Source: Rhizophagus clarus
Taxonomy: Eukaryota > Glomeromycota > Glomeromycetes > Glomerales > Glomeraceae
DNA: 64,000 nucleotides
Assembly (NCBI GenBank): GCA_015698045.1
Contig: BLAL01000255.1
Location: 250,501 to 314,500, forward strand
Direction of reading: 5' to 3'
Part shown: positions 24,455 to 35,609 of the stretch, piece by piece
Position numbering within the stretch: the first letter of the stretch is position 1
Layout of the letters: every line of letters starts with the position of its first letter
The notes under the pieces: generated by a model
The model's input: only the letters and a program-made list of their open reading frames with translations
Told to the model about the DNA's origin: nothing
The model's database searches: none
Program-made: the position numbers and the translations under genes

Positions 24455-27400
24455 TTAAATTTCCGGTTGTTGTAAAAGTACATCTAACTTCTTTTGAACA
24501 TCTAAACATCCATTTTCTATAACTTTCTTATACCAATAAACAGCGTTTTCTATACTTTTATCGATCCCTTCACCTTGTTCATATAATAATGCAAGACTTT
24601 TTTGTGCATTAATGTTTCCTCCTTCTGCAGCTATTTTATATGACTCAAACGCCTTTACTTTATCAATATCGATATCAAGCCCTTTTTCATAAAAATATCC
24701 AAGTTTATAATGCGCATCAATTAATCCTTGCTCTGCTGAATTTTTATAAAATTCAAGTGCTCTAGTTTGATTTTTGTTAATACCCTTGCCTAATTCATAA
24801 AATTCACCCAATTTATATAATGCGATTTTATTATTATTTTCTGCTGCTTTATAATACCAATAATGAATTTTATCTAAATCACTTATTAATTCCTCATCAT
24901 TTTCAATGAGATTAACTTGAATATTACTGCCAGCTGCCTCATCATATAATTTAAACCCTTTTTCTTTATCAACTTCAGTTCCAATACCATTCACATAGCA
25001 ATATCCAAGTTGAAATTTCGAATCCTTTTCTCCATCTTCTGTTGATTTCTTATAATATTCAAATGCTTTAATTGGATCTTTATCAACACCATTTCCTAAT
25101 TCATAACATTCACCCAAATTATATATTGCTGTTTTACATCCACCTTCTGCTGCCTTATTAAACCATTCAAGAGATTTTTCTAAATCCTTTTTAACTCCTT
25201 TACCACTTCCATATAAATAGCCAACAAAAGTTTGTGCACCAACACATCCTTTTTCAGCTGCTATTTTATATGATTCAAATGCTTTTATATTATCAATATC
25301 AGTTCCAATTCCTTCATAATAACAATGTCCAAGATTATATAGACTATTTGAATATCCTTTATTGGCTGATTTTTCATAATAGTGGAAAGCTTTTCTTTCA
25401 TCTTTTTCAACACCTCTTCCAATTTTATAACAATTAGCTATATTATATTGTGCTACTTCATTCCCATTTTCAGCTGCTTTTGCATACCAGTAAACGGCCT
25501 TTTCTAAATTCTTTTCTGTACCATCTCCAGTGTCATACAAAAAGCCAAGACTAGCTTGTGCAATACTGTATCCTCTTTCAGCAGAAATTTTATATAGCTC
25601 AAAAGCTTTTGTTTTATCAACTTCTGTACCAATTCCTTTATTATAACAACATCCAAGTTCATATTCTGCATTTAAATAACCTTGGTCAGCAGCTTTTTTA
25701 TAATATTCAAAAGCTTTTCTTTCATCTTTTTCAACACCTTTTCCATATTTATAACATTTACCTAAATTATATTGTGCTACTTCGTTTCCATGTTCTGCTG
25801 CCTTGTTATACCAATAAATGGCATTTTCTAAATTCTCTTCTGTACCTTGGCCATGTTCATATAAATATCCAAGATAAACTTGTGCTAAAGTATAATCTTT
25901 TAAAGCCGCTATATTAAATAATTCAAATGCTTTTGTTTTATTGACTTCAGTACCAATTCCTTTATCATAACAATATCCAAGTTCATACTGAGCGCTCAAG
26001 AATTCTTGATCAGCTGATTTTTTATAATATTCAAATGCTTTAATCTCATCTTTTTCAACCCATACTCCAAAATGATAATAATATCCCAAATTATATTGTG
26101 CTATGCTATACCCCTTTTCTGCTGCTTTGTTATACCAATAGAAAGCTTTTTCTATATTCTTTTCAGTTCCTTCACCACTTCCATATAAAACTCCAAGATT
26201 ATTTTGTGCAGCTTCATACCCTTTATTAGCTGCTATACTATATAATTCAAATGCTTTTGTTTTATTGGCTTCAGTACCAATTCCTTTATCATAACAATAT
26301 CCTAATTCAAATTGAGCATCTAAATATTCTTGATCAGCCGCTTTTTTAAAATATTCAAATGCCTTAACCTCATCTATTTCAACTCCTATTCCAAATCGAT
26401 AATAATATCCTAAGTCATATTGTGCTATTTTATATCCATTTTCTGCTGCTTTGTTAAACCAATAAACTTCTTTTTCTAAATTAGCTTCAGTACCTTCTCC
26501 ATTTTTGTATAAATTTCCAAGATTATATTGTGCAATAGCATGTTCTTTTTTAGCTGCTACTTCATATAAATTGAATGCTTTGGTTTTATTAACTTCGGTA
26601 CCAAATCCTTTATCATAACAACATCCTAGTTCAAATTGAGCCTCTAAGTATTCTTGATTAGCAGATTTTTTATAGTACTCAAAAGCTTTTTTCTCAACAT
26701 TCTCTATATTTTTAAAATAATTGCCTAAATTATACTGTGCTACTTTATTGCCATTTTCGGCTGCTTTACTATACCAGTAAATGGCTTTATCTAAGTCCTT
26801 TATTCCAATTTCATTTAGATAATAATTACCTAATATATATTGCGCCGATGAATATCCTTTTTCAGCTGATTTTTGATACCATTCAAAAGCTGCCCTGTTA
26901 TCTTTACTTACTCCCATTCCATTTTGATAACAAATACCTAGATTAAATTGTGCATGTAAATCACCCTCATTAGCAGCTTTTAAGTACCATTCAAATGCTT
27001 TCTTTTCATCTTTCGTTACCCCAATCCCATTCTGATAACAATAGCCTAGGTTATTCTGTGCATCAGAATTACCTCCTTCCGCTGATTTTAAATAAAATTC
27101 AAATGCTTTAAATTCATCTTTCTTTTTCCCTACTCCATGTTGATAACAATAACCTAAATTGTTTAATTCTATTAACTCTTTCTTTACTAATTGATTTTCT
27201 TTAGAACCTTTATCCTGTGATTCAAAATATTTTTCCATAGTGCTTAACTCATCTTTACATATATTTATTTCTAATCCATTAAAATTTTCAACCTGATTAT
27301 ATGACATTATATATAGATTATCACAATATCCAAACTTTTTCGCTATCAAATCTCTCTTATTTAAAATAATATCCTTATAATAATAAAATGATAATAAATA

Positions 27401-27787
27401 TTTTGAAATAATAATATTTAATAATTGATACATAGAAATTATTTTTTTATTATCTTCATTAATTGATGATGATGATGATAATAAATATAATTTTAAAGAT
27501 TTATTTTTATCAATAATAATATTTTCATTACCTATACCATGTTCATAAAAAAATCCTATTAAACTTGAAAACCAATTTTCATTCTCTTCATGATCTTCCA
27601 TTAATTTTAATATTATAATAAAATTCTTTTCATTTATATTAAAATAATCTTGTACCCATTCTTTTAAAATGTTTTCAAATTTTTCATAATTATCAATTTT
27701 AATTATATGATGATAAAATCCTTTTAAAAATTCTTTTAAAAAAGTTTCATCATCTTTTATTATGATATTATTGTTTGATGATGTCAT
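24455..27787 (-). CDS. Sel1-repeat (SLR) protein, 1110 residues
   Basis: A single uninterrupted frame from ATG (27787) to TAA. Residues 1 to about 205 are a non-repeat region with hydrophobic helices and a Ser run. From about residue 208 the protein is a tandem array of some 24 Sel1-like repeats of 36-37 residues (consensus A..NLG.CY..G.GVEKDE.KAFEYYKKSA), two-helix units of the TPR-like solenoid class used as protein-protein scaffolds; yeast examples serve in ER degradation and chitin-synthase activation. Alternate repeats fall in two flavours (KAFEYYKKAADQGY and KAVYWYNKAAENGN), implying growth by multi-repeat duplication. No kinase domain, signal peptide or intron is seen. Such proteins are greatly expanded in Rhizophagus. 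The partner is unknown. Confidence 0.9.
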   Translation of the reverse strand: MTSSNNNIIIKDDETFLKEFLKGFYHHIIKIDNYEKFENILKEWVQDYFNINEKNFIIILKLMEDHEENENWFSSLIGFFYEHGIGNENIIIDKNKSLKLYLLSSSSSINEDNKKIISMYQLLNIIISKYLLSFYYYKDIILNKRDLIAKKFGYCDNLYIMSYNQVENFNGLEINICKDELSTMEKYFESQDKGSKENQLVKKELIELNNLGYCYQHGVGKKKDEFKAFEFYLKSAEGGNSDAQNNLGYCYQNGIGVTKDEKKAFEWYLKAANEGDLHAQFNLGICYQNGMGVSKDNRAAFEWYQKSAEKGYSSAQYILGNYYLNEIGIKDLDKAIYWYSKAAENGNKVAQYNLGNYFKNIENVEKKAFEYYKKSANQEYLEAQFELGCCYDKGFGTEVNKTKAFNLYEVAAKKEHAIAQYNLGNLYKNGEGTEANLEKEVYWFNKAAENGYKIAQYDLGYYYRFGIGVEIDEVKAFEYFKKAADQEYLDAQFELGYCYDKGIGTEANKTKAFELYSIAANKGYEAAQNNLGVLYGSGEGTEKNIEKAFYWYNKAAEKGYSIAQYNLGYYYHFGVWVEKDEIKAFEYYKKSADQEFLSAQYELGYCYDKGIGTEVNKTKAFELFNIAALKDYTLAQVYLGYLYEHGQGTEENLENAIYWYNKAAEHGNEVAQYNLGKCYKYGKGVEKDERKAFEYYKKAADQGYLNAEYELGCCYNKGIGTEVDKTKAFELYKISAERGYSIAQASLGFLYDTGDGTEKNLEKAVYWYAKAAENGNEVAQYNIANCYKIGRGVEKDERKAFHYYEKSANKGYSNSLYNLGHCYYEGIGTDIDNIKAFESYKIAAEKGCVGAQTFVGYLYGSGKGVKKDLEKSLEWFNKAAEGGCKTAIYNLGECYELGNGVDKDPIKAFEYYKKSTEDGEKDSKFQLGYCYVNGIGTEVDKEKGFKLYDEAAGSNIQVNLIENDEELISDLDKIHYWYYKAAENNNKIALYKLGEFYELGKGINKNQTRALEFYKNSAEQGLIDAHYKLGYFYEKGLDIDIDKVKAFESYKIAAEGGNINAQKSLALLYEQGEGIDKSIENAVYWYKKVIENGCLDVQKKLDVLLQQPEI

Positions 27788-28154
27788 TGTTGTTTTTGAA
27801 AAAAAAAATGTGTTATTAATGAAAGTATGACCGCTGTATGTAAAAATTTTAATACATTATCGTGAAAAAGGCATAAATATAATGTAAATGTGGTGTAACA
27901 TTGTACACTAAATTTGGTAAACCCGGCGCTCCTTAAATGGCTTATTGTAATTAACCGCTCCATGATCACACGTTACAACTTACAAACAGTATGTAGATAT
28001 TCACGTGATAATTCTTTACTGCGGAAATTTAATTTCGTAAATAAATACTATGTTCGTGATTATATCTATATTTTTATTTTAATGTTAGAATTATAAATAG
28101 CGACTATCTTGTATCTAATATATTGATAATGAAGTTAATTCTCGCTTTTTCTGG
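27788..28154. other. 5' flank of the Sel1 gene
   Basis: AT-rich upstream region; a TTATATTTA motif lies roughly 90 bp above the ATG on the minus strand and could be TATA-like, but this is weak. Confidence 0.3.
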
Positions 28155-28313
28155 ATAATGGTGTAGTTAGCCGAAAAATTCAGCCGAAGGCGCAGTAAAT
28201 TATCGGCTAACAACATCCAGTCGAAAAAAATTCATGTTGATCTTTGAATATTTTGAATATTTTATTGGTTCAACATCTAACTATTTTCGGCTGAATATTT
28301 TCGGTTAAAAACA
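28155..28313 (+). repeat. Short hairpin element B, copy 1
   Basis: Contains GTTAGCCGAAAAATTCAGCC folding onto TTATCGGCTAAC, then a second TTTTCGGCTGAA block and TCGGTTAAAAACAC at the far end. The reverse complement is at 34671-34802. Typical of a small MITE. Confidence 0.65.
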
Positions 28314-28790
28314 CTTTTTTTAAATAAAGTGTAATTAGCCGAAATATCTAATTTATTTATTAGCTTTATCATAAATTAATATTTGAATTGCTAAGACTCT
28401 CGGTGATTTTCGCAGCAAAAAAATCAATAATTTTTTTTTTAATTTCGATTTGAGATTCACACTTTATCTTTTGAAATTATATCAAAATACAGATTTTTTT
28501 TTATCTTTTTTTTTCAAGAAAAAAAAAGAAATAAAAAATTTTATTATCAAAAACGATATAAAAAAATTTAAAGATTTTTTACAATTAAAAAAAAAAATAA
28601 ATCTAAAAAACAGTGATCTTATTTATTTTATTTTATTTTTTTTTTTAGTTAATATCATTGAGAAGAAATTAAAAAAGAAAGAATCAGTAATTTTAAATGA
28701 GAATGCTTATTATAAATGTGCATAAGTGGAAAAGAAAAAGGGCCAGAAATAGGAACAAGAAAATTTTTCAAAATCAATCATAGAAATAGT
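28314..28790. other. A/T homopolymer-rich stretch
   Basis: Dominated by A and T runs; the Lys/Asn/Ile-rich frame at 28450-28725 is judged non-genic. Confidence 0.5.
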
Positions 28791-28800
28791 GCTCCTACCG

Positions 28801-28911
28801 GGTCAAGTCGGGTCGGGTTTTGAGAATATATTTGACCCGATCTGAAGTGAAAAAGGAGAGACTCGTATATACCCGGGTCACACAAATTTATAACCCGAAA
28901 TCGACTTGACC
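28801..28911. repeat. GACCCG-rich inverted repeat
   Basis: GGTCAAGTCGGGTCGGGTT (28801-28819) is inverted, with a few changes, at 28892-28911; further ACCCG/CGGGT motifs extend to about 28950. Probably a small MITE. Confidence 0.6.
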
Positions 28912-29140
28912 TGAGCATAGTCTAACCCGTATAAACCCGGGACTAAACTCGAATTTTCGTATACAGTACATATGATAATAAAAAAAAAACCGAACTACAA
29001 CAATGTCAAGCATGTCGCACAAATTTTATCTATAGTTACAATGCCAATTTACATTCAATATAAAAATTAAAATCAGAACTAAATTTAAAATTTATTAATT
29101 GTATCACTAAAAATTCAATTACTTCATTCCTGCCAGAATT

Positions 29141-30168
29141 TCAAGCACATACATGCCCTAATTGTTTTTGCTTTAAGGCTACATTATATTCATCATAATT
29201 ATGTTCATCATGGTAATCCAAATTATTTTTGCATGATAAAAAGGGAATCAACATCGCAGTATTTAATGCTTGTTGATCATCACTAATTTTACAATAATCT
29301 GTCAAACTTTCACGAGATCAATGATCAGAAAATGATTGTAAATCAGAATTAGAGAGCCCATTATTCTTTAATATTTGAATTGCAGTACGACGGCAAGAAT
29401 GATTTGTAATTAAACATCGATTATCAAGATTAATTCCAGTATTTGTTGCAATATCATTCATCATTTTTCTAAGTTTCACATAAACTGTAGGTTTATTTTT
29501 AAACCAATAACAATCTTATATGATAGTTAATAATTAATAATAAATAAACAATCAATTATTATAATATAGCTTGATTTTCCATGTTTATTCCTATAAAAAG
29601 CTCCACCTTGATTATTTTCTCTTTATATAATATCAGTTCTAAACCTCCATTCTGGTGTTGATTAAGGTCTTTCCTACAAACATTTCCACCACGCAATCCA
29701 CATAATAAGCATAACCAGAAAAAAACTCTAAGTGATTCATTTGAATTAATATCCATGTATGGATGATCAAGTATTTGTTTGATTTCTTTAGCAGATAAAC
29801 CATCAGATTTTTTAGGATCACCCAAACCCTTACTTTGTAAAATTCTTATTTTTCCATCTAATGTGCGAAGAGCACAAGGAAATTTGTAACGATCCCAGAT
29901 TTTTATTATTTAATGCACTATAACAATTATGAACAGATTCAACCTTGTAATCAGAACCATCTTCTTTCTTCAACCATGTTATAAATTAACAAAAATAATT
30001 TTCCAACTCATTTAAAGAATCTATTAATTCATTAAATTTAATTATTCCACAATTTTTGTTAAAACAATCAATAACTCGTAACCACTTAGAAGTGTTTTGT
30101 TCAGTATTTGAAACAAGTGAAGCTTTTTGCAAATTAATTATCCTATGCTAGTCTCCAAGAGTTGGCAT
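29141..30168 (-). pseudogene. Crypton-like (DUF3504-type) tyrosine recombinase, disabled
   Basis: ATG at 30168 opens MPTLGD, a TAG, then HRIINLQKASLVSNTEQNTS and CFNKNCGIIKFNELIDSLNE. After a TAA and a frameshift come LGDPKKSDGLSAKEIKQIL and FFWLCLLCGLRGGNVCRKDL, the first-arginine region of the catalytic domain (about 29690). The C-terminal part has NHSCRRTAIQILKNNGLSNS, with the H-x-x-R signature, then DLQSFSDH, a TGA, SRESLTDYC. The order is that of eukaryotic tyrosine recombinases of mobile elements. At least three stops and one frameshift inactivate it. Its 5' flank is the repeat at 30136-31575, so gene and repeat probably form one element. Confidence 0.65.
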
Positions 30169-31575
30169 TCCTACAAAAAAAAAAACATGAAAAAAACAAC
30201 CCATAAAAAGAAATCAACTCACGAAAAAATAAATCAACCTGCAAGAAAGAAATCAATTTACAAAGAAAGAAATCAACCCATAAAGAAAGTAACCAACCCA
30301 TGAAAAAAAAAAAAAATCAACCTGCAAAAAGGAAATAACTTACAAAAAGAACTGACCTACAACAAAGAAAAAGAAGAGGATCCCGAACATCTCTCATTTA
30401 GGTTAGATATGATGTATAATAAAATATTTAATTTAGGATATCTTGGTCAATATTAATGCTATCAAAATAAACTTTATATCATTAGATTCATCTCATTAAG
30501 ATGAATCCAATGATATAAATTCATTAAAATCCAATCAGTAGATTTATTAAATACAGGGGTATGTAGGATATGAAATTTTCAAAAATACCCCTGAAATAAG
30601 CAACTTTTTAAAAATTTTATATGATCAATAAGCAAACTCAACCCCTGACCTATTTATATATAGTTCGGGGTCCTAAAAGAAGTCTCAAAATTGATCTACT
30701 ACAAAAAGAGAAACTAAATTACCTACAAAAGTAAAAAAAATCTGGAATTAACCTATAAAAAAAGAAAGTCTTTGAAGCATTTTACAAAAAAAAAAAAAGA
30801 ATGAACTAACTCACAAAAGAAAAGAAATCTGAACCTGATCTTTAAAAAGAAAAGGACTCTCACCCTATAAGAAAATTAAACAAAAAAAAATATTAAATTC
30901 AATGTAAAAAAATTATTTTTAACGAAAAAAAATATTTACAAAAGAAAGGGGAGCGAGATGCATGGGTGAAAAATGAATAATAAAAACAAAAAAAGTTTTT
31001 AACAAAGTTAGGGAAAATAAAGAGAAATAAAAATAGGGAATAAAAATAGAAAGAACTAAAAACGAAAACTTTTTTAAAAAAAAGTGGAAAAAAAATTTTA
31101 AAAAAGGGGGGGGAATAAAGAGTAGAATAGAAAGAAAAAATTTGTTATTTTTTATTAAAAAAAAGGAGTAGCGGGTGAGAAGAAAATCAAGAAAAAAAAA
31201 AATTTTTTAGAAGAAAGTTAGAGGAAGAAGAGAAAAAAAAAATATGGGAAATAAAAAAAGAAGGGTATAAATAAAAAATGGGAAAGAAAATAAAAAACAT
31301 ATCATAATAAAACAATAATTATGTGATCTCGTATTATGATACCTAATACGAAATGACAATAAAATTATTAAGTTTAAAAATTCTGTATAAATTCCGTATG
31401 GTGTATACATTCCGTATATATTAATTTTTTTGAAAAAATGTTCAAAAATGAATTGTGTATTAAATATACAGAATTGCCATACGGAATCTACAAAAATGTA
31501 TGATAAATGTATACAAAACGCATAAATGTATACAAAACGCATCATTTTGTATACGGATTTCTTATAGGATCAGTA
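30136..31575. repeat. Tyrosine-recombinase element flank, copy 1
   Basis: Collinear with 53981-55082 from ATTATCCTATGCTAGTCTCC to ATACGGATTTCTTATAGG. A/G-rich on the plus strand, with many TACAAAAAGA-type units and ATACGGA motifs near the far end. It overlaps the first codons of the recombinase pseudogene and lies upstream of it. Interrupted by a 298-bp MITE. The Phe/Leu-rich minus frame at 31207-31545 has a counterpart in the other copy but is low complexity. Confidence 0.75.
30377..30674. mobile_element. 298-bp MITE with 8-bp target duplication
   Basis: Ends AGGATCCCGAAC (30377-30388) and GTTCGGGGTCCT (30663-30674) are inverted repeats with one mismatch. AAAAGAAG flanks both sides (30369-30376 and 30675-30682). 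The related copy near 54190 has the uninterrupted site AAAAAGAAGTCTC, showing the empty target. Inside, TTATATCATTAGATTCATCT folds onto AGATGAATCCAATGATATAA and CAGGGGTAT onto ATACCCCTG. An 8-bp duplication is typical of hAT-type transposition. Confidence 0.9.
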
Positions 31576-31922
31576 TATGTATATTTACCATATAATTTAC
31601 TTAAAGATAAATTTTTCTTATCATTTTTTTTATTCGAATAATGGAAAAATGAGTTTAGAATCAAACCAATATTATACTAATATTATACTAATAAAAACCA
31701 ATAACAAACTAGTTTAAAATAATATGATATTTGAAGCATATATATTCTAAACCTATTTTTTATTTGAATTATGATTATAGTATACTATACTGTAAAGAAA
31801 GAAAACTTAATATACATATTAAACCAATACCAGACTAATACCAGATTAATATCAAATAAATTGCAAATAAATTTTCTATAAGTTTTTTATTGATATCATA
31901 TTGATTTCATTATTAGCAAACT

Positions 31923-32451
31923 ATGAGTAAAAAGCAAACAGTTTGTACCTGTAAATTTTTTAGAGTAGATGCCAGATGCTTGTTACCTGAAGCTATCAAA
32001 GAAATTAGAAATGCTTAGAATAATATTTCAGATACTCAGTATATTATGTGTAAAAAATATTGTATAGGATTAATAATATACCAAAAAATAATTGATAATC
32101 AGAGGCCTCCTGAACCTACTAAAGAATGGCATAGAATCATAGAATCTGAATATTTCCTTTTTTATTCAAGAAGATAGGATTATTCATATGGAGTATCATG
32201 CAGATGATAAGAATGGTCCAGATTCCTATATAAATTCTAATAGTCTAAATACAGTAACTAATGGACGAAAAGATAAGGTTAGTCAGAAAAAAAAGATTAG
32301 TATAAAGCCAAAAGATGAATTTTCTTCTTTTGCAGATAAAGTAGCCAATTCTTTTAAAAATAATACATTTAGATGGGAATTTGATCTTAATAAATTAGTA
32401 AATATTACTAAAAAAGTGTTATATATCCAATCTATTTTTTATAAGTTATAA
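31923..32451 (+). pseudogene. Degenerate coding remnant, unknown family
   Basis: ATG at 31923 opens KKQTVCTCKFFRVDAR and LPEAIKEIRNA, then stops at about codon 35. It resumes in frame with QRPPEPTKEWHRIIESEYF before another stop. An overlapping frame at 32188-32451 (KDEFSSFADKVANSFKNNTF) looks protein-like. Both may be one broken gene of a mobile element. Family not recognised. Confidence 0.25.
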
Positions 32452-32787
32452 GCATTTTTCTGCAAAAATATTATTTGCATTTAATGCCATGTCTAGCCAT
32501 CTCTCAGTTTTTAATAGTTGCTCTTTAAGTTTTATGCACTTTTATTTAAGTTCTTCTCACTATTTGAGCTAAAGGAGTTAATAGATACTTGGTTCTAATC
32601 TTCTTTTGGCAGATCTTTGACTACCAGAACCTTGCTAAAGCTTGGAATAATATATACCTTTCCATGTAACTTTATGCAAAACTGGTTTTTATTTGATTCA
32701 GAAATACCTTGAAATTTCAAAAATTTGACATATCAAAACATAGTATTGGTTCTATTTCACTATTATTAATATGAACAAAATTTTCAA

Positions 32788-33260
32788 TCACTGTAACCAT
32801 CTTATTTTTTTATTCTTCAAGGTAACTGGCACATCTGTATACCATCCCAATGAATCAGTAATATGCTTAAAATTCCCCTTTATAACAAAATTAAATGGTT
32901 TATCAGCCTTCCATCCAAGCACCTTAATTGTTAAATTATTTAAACTACTTAACTCACTGTCAGTATCTAAAAAAGATTCAGAAATAGTTAAATCATTTAT
33001 ATTAACATTCAGATATTGTAAAGATAACAACCACTTATTTGATTTTTTCAATTTCTTCTTCTGAGCCTTTTGAGATAAGCATATTTTTCATATCAGTGAT
33101 GAGAGATTAAACAATAGCTGATCATACATTTCAGATTGGCTAGATTCTAGAGGTGAGATTGTATTAGTACCACTGGCCAACTTATTATTTGCCTGTTTTT
33201 TTTTTACTGATAGGTCATATCCAGTCCATCTATTATTGTCTCATTATAACTATGTCTTCA
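32788..33260 (-). pseudogene. Retrotransposon gag/protease-like fragment
   Basis: The minus frame 33051-32788 reads LLSLQYLNVNINDLTISESF then LDTDSELSSLNNLTIKVLGW and a C-terminal GWYTDVPVTLK. LDTDSE stands where retropepsins have D-T-G-S, so the catalytic glycine is replaced by aspartate. Upstream frames contain GTNTISPLESSQSEMYDQLL, consistent with a gag-like region, but a stop precedes the protease part. Downstream, KLKEQLLKTERWLDMALNAN is readable near 32500. No reverse transcriptase or integrase is seen. Confidence 0.4.
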
Positions 33261-34286
33261 TTATAACTATCCCATCATTTTTCTTACCATCTTAATTAGG
33301 AGAAACTATTGGTTTAAAAGGCGTTGTAGCATAAAAATCACAGTAACTAAGATAATTAAACTGTAATACAATAGATAGAAAGGTTACATAATACAAATCA
33401 TATGATATAATCAGATGGAAATACAAACTATTTTTAGAATTTATTTTTAGTTTAGAATTTATTTTTAGTTTTTATTTTTATTTTTACTTCATTTATCTTT
33501 AGAGTAGAAAAGATAGTAGTAAAAATAGTTTTATAGTTGAAGGAAAAAAAAGTAGAATTAGATAGGAAATAATTCTTAGATTTTGTATAAATATATCTTG
33601 TAAATAAGAGAAAACTCTCAGACTTAAGTCTCACCATTTAATAAAGATTATTTTTAAAAATCCTATTGTTTGCTTAAGTTTAAATAATGTTTATTAAATA
33701 ATTAATTAATGGAAGGAAATTGGATTTTAATTAATCTTTGAAAGTACTGTTTTTAATTAATTTGTTCTGATATGTTGAATAAAAATGTGAAGTTATATGT
33801 GTTTGAAAAATTTAAGTTAAAAGTAAAGTTATGCCAGAAGTTTTCTAAAAATGAAATTTGAGAAATCATATACAAAAAAGGATATGATTAAAAGTAATGT
33901 GTTTCCTTATAAAAAGGAGAATAAAGGAATGTGTTTCCTATGAAATTAAAAGCAAAGGAATTAGTTTTCTAATATAAGCAAAATGTTAAGAAAAGTTATT
34001 AAAATTAAACCAAGCATATAAAGAATTTGTCATGAGAAACTAGTATGGCGCAGTATTGCTTTGCTAAAGGATAGTTCTTACCCCATAGCGTAAAATAAGA
34101 TCAAGTGTAATTAAATTGAGCATCATCAATGTCTTGTATACTCTGCAACTTGATGGGCTGAAACCCAATACATCCCCCTTTAAAAGGGTAAAGCATCTCC
34201 TATCTCCTATCCAGTTAGGTTTCTTGTACCAAAAAGACACATCTCTAACCATATGAGATGAAACACTATCCAGACCATTACCTACC
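33261..34286. other. AT-rich, possible LTR-like remnant
   Basis: On the plus strand a TATAAATATA (about 33587) is followed about 55 bp later by AATAAAG (about 33641), a spacing seen in LTR R-U5 regions. No second copy is visible, so this is only a possibility. Otherwise no gene. Confidence 0.25.
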
Positions 34287-34402
34287 CATCTGTTCCAATC
34301 TGTTCCATATATCTGTTCTATATTAATATACCAAGAATAAAGTAAAACAAAGAATAAAGAAGAAATAGGGATATGGAACAGATAGAACAGATGGAACAGA
34401 TG
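34287..34402. repeat. GAACAGAT inverted repeat
   Basis: CATCTGTTCCAATCTGTTCC (from 34287) pairs with GAACAGATGGAACAGATG ending at 34402, with about a 50-nt loop. Each arm has internal ATCTGTTCC tandem units. Confidence 0.7.
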
Positions 34403-34670
34403 TTTTAAAAAAAAAATATCAGTACACATTCCCAAAATTTTTTCATTTTTTGGGGTATTTGATCTGTTTTATTTGTTCCAATCTGCTGTTCTGTAATATT
34501 TGACCACTTTTAGGGTAAATTAACCACTTTTTACCATTATGAAATAAATGCTCCTAAGCAATTACACAAATTAACTTTGACGATGAAAATCACCTCCGGT
34601 GAGATTTAAGCAATTCCTAATTTTAAATTATTGATTTAAAGCTAATAGCTAACTAACTATTATTTAAAAA

Positions 34671-34802
34671 AGGTATATTTAGCCAAAATATTCAGTCGAA
34701 AATAGTAATAGTTGAATGAACAAAATATTTTTCGGCCTGGGTGTTGTTAGCCGAAAATTTACTACGCCTTCGGCTGAATTTTTCGGCTAACTACACCATT
34801 AT
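34671..34802 (-). repeat. Short hairpin element B, copy 2
   Basis: Reverse complement of 28155-28313 with about 80-90 percent visible agreement; includes CGGCTGAATTTTTCGGCTAA and TACACCATTAT at the end. About 27 bp shorter than copy 1. Confidence 0.65.
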
Positions 34803-35609
34803 TTTTTCTGGGCTTACATTTTTTATTTTCGATTTTATTTCCTCTGATAGATTGGCTGTATTTGTCTATTTGTTTATTTTATTCATCGCTTTAAATCGTA
34901 TTAATCAAATGTATGTCCTCGCATTTAAAAATGAATTCAATCATTTATAATTTACTTCGTTGGTGTAAACCGGTAATATTACTAAAGAAATTTTATTATT
35001 ATAAGATTTCTTGGCGGGAAAGTTCTATTAAATTTTAATTATCATAATTGATATTGTTATAGATAATGCTAATCACATTTTTTTTTTACTAATTTTCTTA
35101 TTGATCTTGTCCATCTCTTCAGCTTCGTTATTAAATAGGACTATACGCTGTAGTTGATATTCGATGGCAGGTATGATAATTTATAAGTAATATTTCATAA
35201 ATATATCGATTTTTTTTTTTACCTGTAAGTTTTTCTACCATTTGAGACAGATGAAAATTTCAATCTGAATAGTATTTAAAAAAATTTCCAAGTTCCAAAT
35301 TTCCGCTTTGTTAATTAATTTTTTCATTTTATTTTATGCGACTTTCTACTATATCTTTATCAAACAAAACGCCTAAAAACCTTACTAATTTTGTCCTTTT
35401 TTTTTTTGATTTCTATTGTGTGTTATATTCCTCATTTTTATTAATAGTCAGTAATTCACATTTTTCTAGATTTCATTGGTTATATTTGTCTTTTCTTTAT
35501 GCAGTATTTTTATATTGAAAGTACCGTAAATATTTTCAAAAAAAAAAATTTTTTTTAAATCTAATTTGTTTTAGATTTTCTCAACGGTAGCACAGCAAAG
35601 TTGTGCGAC

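Noticed and set aside
25234..26946. Plus-strand open frames inside the first Sel1 gene
   Set aside because: Antisense shadows of the tandem Sel1 codons.
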